From Cyanobacteria bacterium UBA11370 (GTDB lineage: Bacteria; Cyanobacteriota; Cyanobacteriia; Cyanobacteriales; Coleofasciculaceae), in contig DNGI01000080.1 in NCBI GenBank assembly GCA_003486645.1, positions 2,814-9,437 on the forward strand: a DNA stretch of 6,624 nt, read 5' to 3'. The translations under genes and the position numbers were made by a program. The notes under the pieces were generated by a model. That model was not told the DNA's origin and did no database searches. It saw only the letters and a program-made list of their open reading frames with translations. Below, in pieces: positions 6,028 through 6,624 of the stretch; positions within the stretch are counted from its first letter, which is position 1, and each line of letters starts with the position of its first letter.

Positions 6028-6141
6028 CTAAATCAGGAGCTTAGGAAAAATCAATGATAGGTTAATGATCGCCTCCGCTGTATAAGTTTGAGTGATGAAA
6101 TACTGACAAAGAACACTAGTATCGATGATGTATCTTGCCAT
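6028..6141 (-). pseudogene. Truncated PIN-domain toxin (VapC remnant)
   Basis: ATG 6141 overlaps the stop of the 72-aa antitoxin gene as TAATG, the usual coupled junction of these modules. The frame encodes MARYIIDTSVLCQYFITQTY, then runs into unrelated-looking residues and stops at TAG 6028 after 37 codons. The first part is a typical PIN-toxin N-terminus with the first catalytic aspartate at position 7 (IIDTS). Full-length members have about 130-150 residues, and the later acidic residues are missing. No continuation is recognisable downstream in any frame, which suggests deletion of the toxin body rather than a single point mutation. The remnant cannot form an active site. Confidence 0.72.
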
Positions 6142-6359
6142 TACCGATCCCGATCCTCTCGTAGCATTTCCACAACTGAAGGTGCGCCTGGTGGAGGTGT
6201 CCAACGTATGCGATCCATACGATCAAGGATTTCACGGACACGCTGAGGATTAATCGGACGTTGAGAGATGAGACGATGATGGGTTTCCTCTTTTACAATT
6301 TGAGCAATCATCCTTCGCAACTCATCCATCGTTAGGTCAGCAACTCGTTGAGTAGTCAT
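6141..6359 (-). CDS. Small antitoxin orphaned by loss of its toxin
   Basis: The 72-aa protein starts with MTTQRVADLTMDELRRMIAQ, a helical, charged N-terminus seen in cyanobacterial antitoxins paired with PIN toxins. It ends with the tail WTPPPGAPSVVEMLREDRDR (53-72), also typical of those partners and probably the toxin-binding part. Its stop overlaps the start of a PIN-toxin fragment by one base, confirming the original pairing. The reading frame is intact, so it may still be made and could bind related PIN toxins (inference). ATG 6359 is preceded by a good promoter but no clear Shine-Dalgarno sequence. The family assignment comes from sequence resemblance and context. Confidence 0.72.
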   Translation of the reverse strand: MTTQRVADLTMDELRRMIAQIVKEETHHRLISQRPINPQRVREILDRMDRIRWTPPPGAPSVVEMLREDRDR

Positions 6360-6391
6360 AGGGTATGAGTTATGCTTAACAACTATCTTCT

Positions 6392-6420
6392 ATTATAAAT
6401 TTTGACAGCTCCAATGTCTG
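6392..6420 (-). promoter_or_regulatory. Predicted sigma-70 promoter of the small antitoxin gene
   Basis: On the minus strand a perfect TATAAT (-10, 6392-6397) is preceded, at the ideal 17-bp spacing, by CAGACA (-35, 6415-6420), which matches four of six consensus bases. The -10 element ends 32 bp before ATG 6359, leaving a short leader. It would drive the antitoxin and toxin stump. Confidence 0.55.
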
Positions 6421-6624
6421 TTATGCGATCGCTTCCTCCAATTCAACTATTGCATCCCAAATCGAGATGTATTTCAGGAAGTTGATAGCTTGGCAAATCA
6501 TTCAGCAGAACTTCAATAAATTCAGCAACAAATTCTGATTGAACTTGGTTCGCTTTCCCCCTAAGCAATAGGGAAACCAATAAGCTGTCACGCCTTTAAA
6601 TTGGGTATCAGTAGCGACCAAGAT
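6421..6624 (-). pseudogene. Frame-disrupted 3' end of an unidentified gene
   Basis: Two minus-strand frames each look protein-like over different parts. One enters from the right edge with ILVATDTQFKGVTAYWFPYC (from 6624) and stops at 6502. The other is open over 50 codons (6595-6443) and encodes NQVQSEFVAEFIEVLLNDLP followed by SYQLPEIHLDLGCNS and a stop. They would join if one base were restored near the C5 run at 6557-6561 (G5 on the coding strand). The first frame reopens at 6501-6421 (WDAIVELEEAIA, then stop), so a second shift is possible. I do not recognise the family, and the 5' end lies outside the window. The stretch may be a decayed gene, a sequencing error or a chance reading. Confidence 0.35.

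Overview
The window looks like a piece of a cyanobacterial chromosome, probably from a filamentous or bloom-type species. Three things point there. The octamer GCGATCGC (HIP1) occurs nine times in 6.6 kb, against about 0.1 expected by chance. There are two heptanucleotide tandem-repeat arrays in non-coding DNA. Several protein families are typical of cyanobacteria: a DUF3120 membrane protein, an FHA-adenylate cyclase of Cya1 type, an UppP with an N-terminal extension, and several PIN toxin-antitoxin modules. The species cannot be named from this.

Left part (1-3675). A heptamer array (1-41) precedes a DUF2079 polytopic membrane protein (81-1706, +). It converges on an FHA-domain class III nucleotide cyclase (1805-2791, -, GTG start). 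The 98-bp gap between their stops holds a G-rich octamer repeat and an imperfect inverted repeat. Upstream of the cyclase on the same strand is a DUF3120 membrane protein (2947-3675, -, apparent TTG start).

Middle (3676-4969). A 254-bp divergent intergenic region holds two inverted repeats and a second heptamer array. It separates the DUF3120 gene from uppP/bacA (3930-4913, +, GTG start). UppP dephosphorylates undecaprenyl diphosphate, recycling the lipid carrier for peptidoglycan and other envelope glycans.

Right part (4970-6624). This is an accessory toxin-antitoxin segment, all on the minus strand. It contains an intact antitoxin/PIN-toxin pair (5420-5791 and 4970-5416). Upstream lies a second pair in which the 72-aa antitoxin (6141-6359) is intact but its PIN toxin is cut to 37 codons (6028-6141). 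Between them are about 230 bp with no convincing gene. The right edge (about 6421-6624) shows protein-like sequence split between two frames, probably the decayed or frameshifted end of an unidentified gene.

The housekeeping genes do not form an obvious pathway. The cyclase may sense inorganic carbon, as its relatives do, while DUF2079, DUF3120 and UppP are membrane proteins. I see no CRISPR array, tRNA, rRNA or complete insertion sequence. Nothing here is clearly a new system. The most informative signals are the orphaned antitoxin beside a toxin stump, the unexplained right edge, and the structured region between the DUF3120 and uppP genes.
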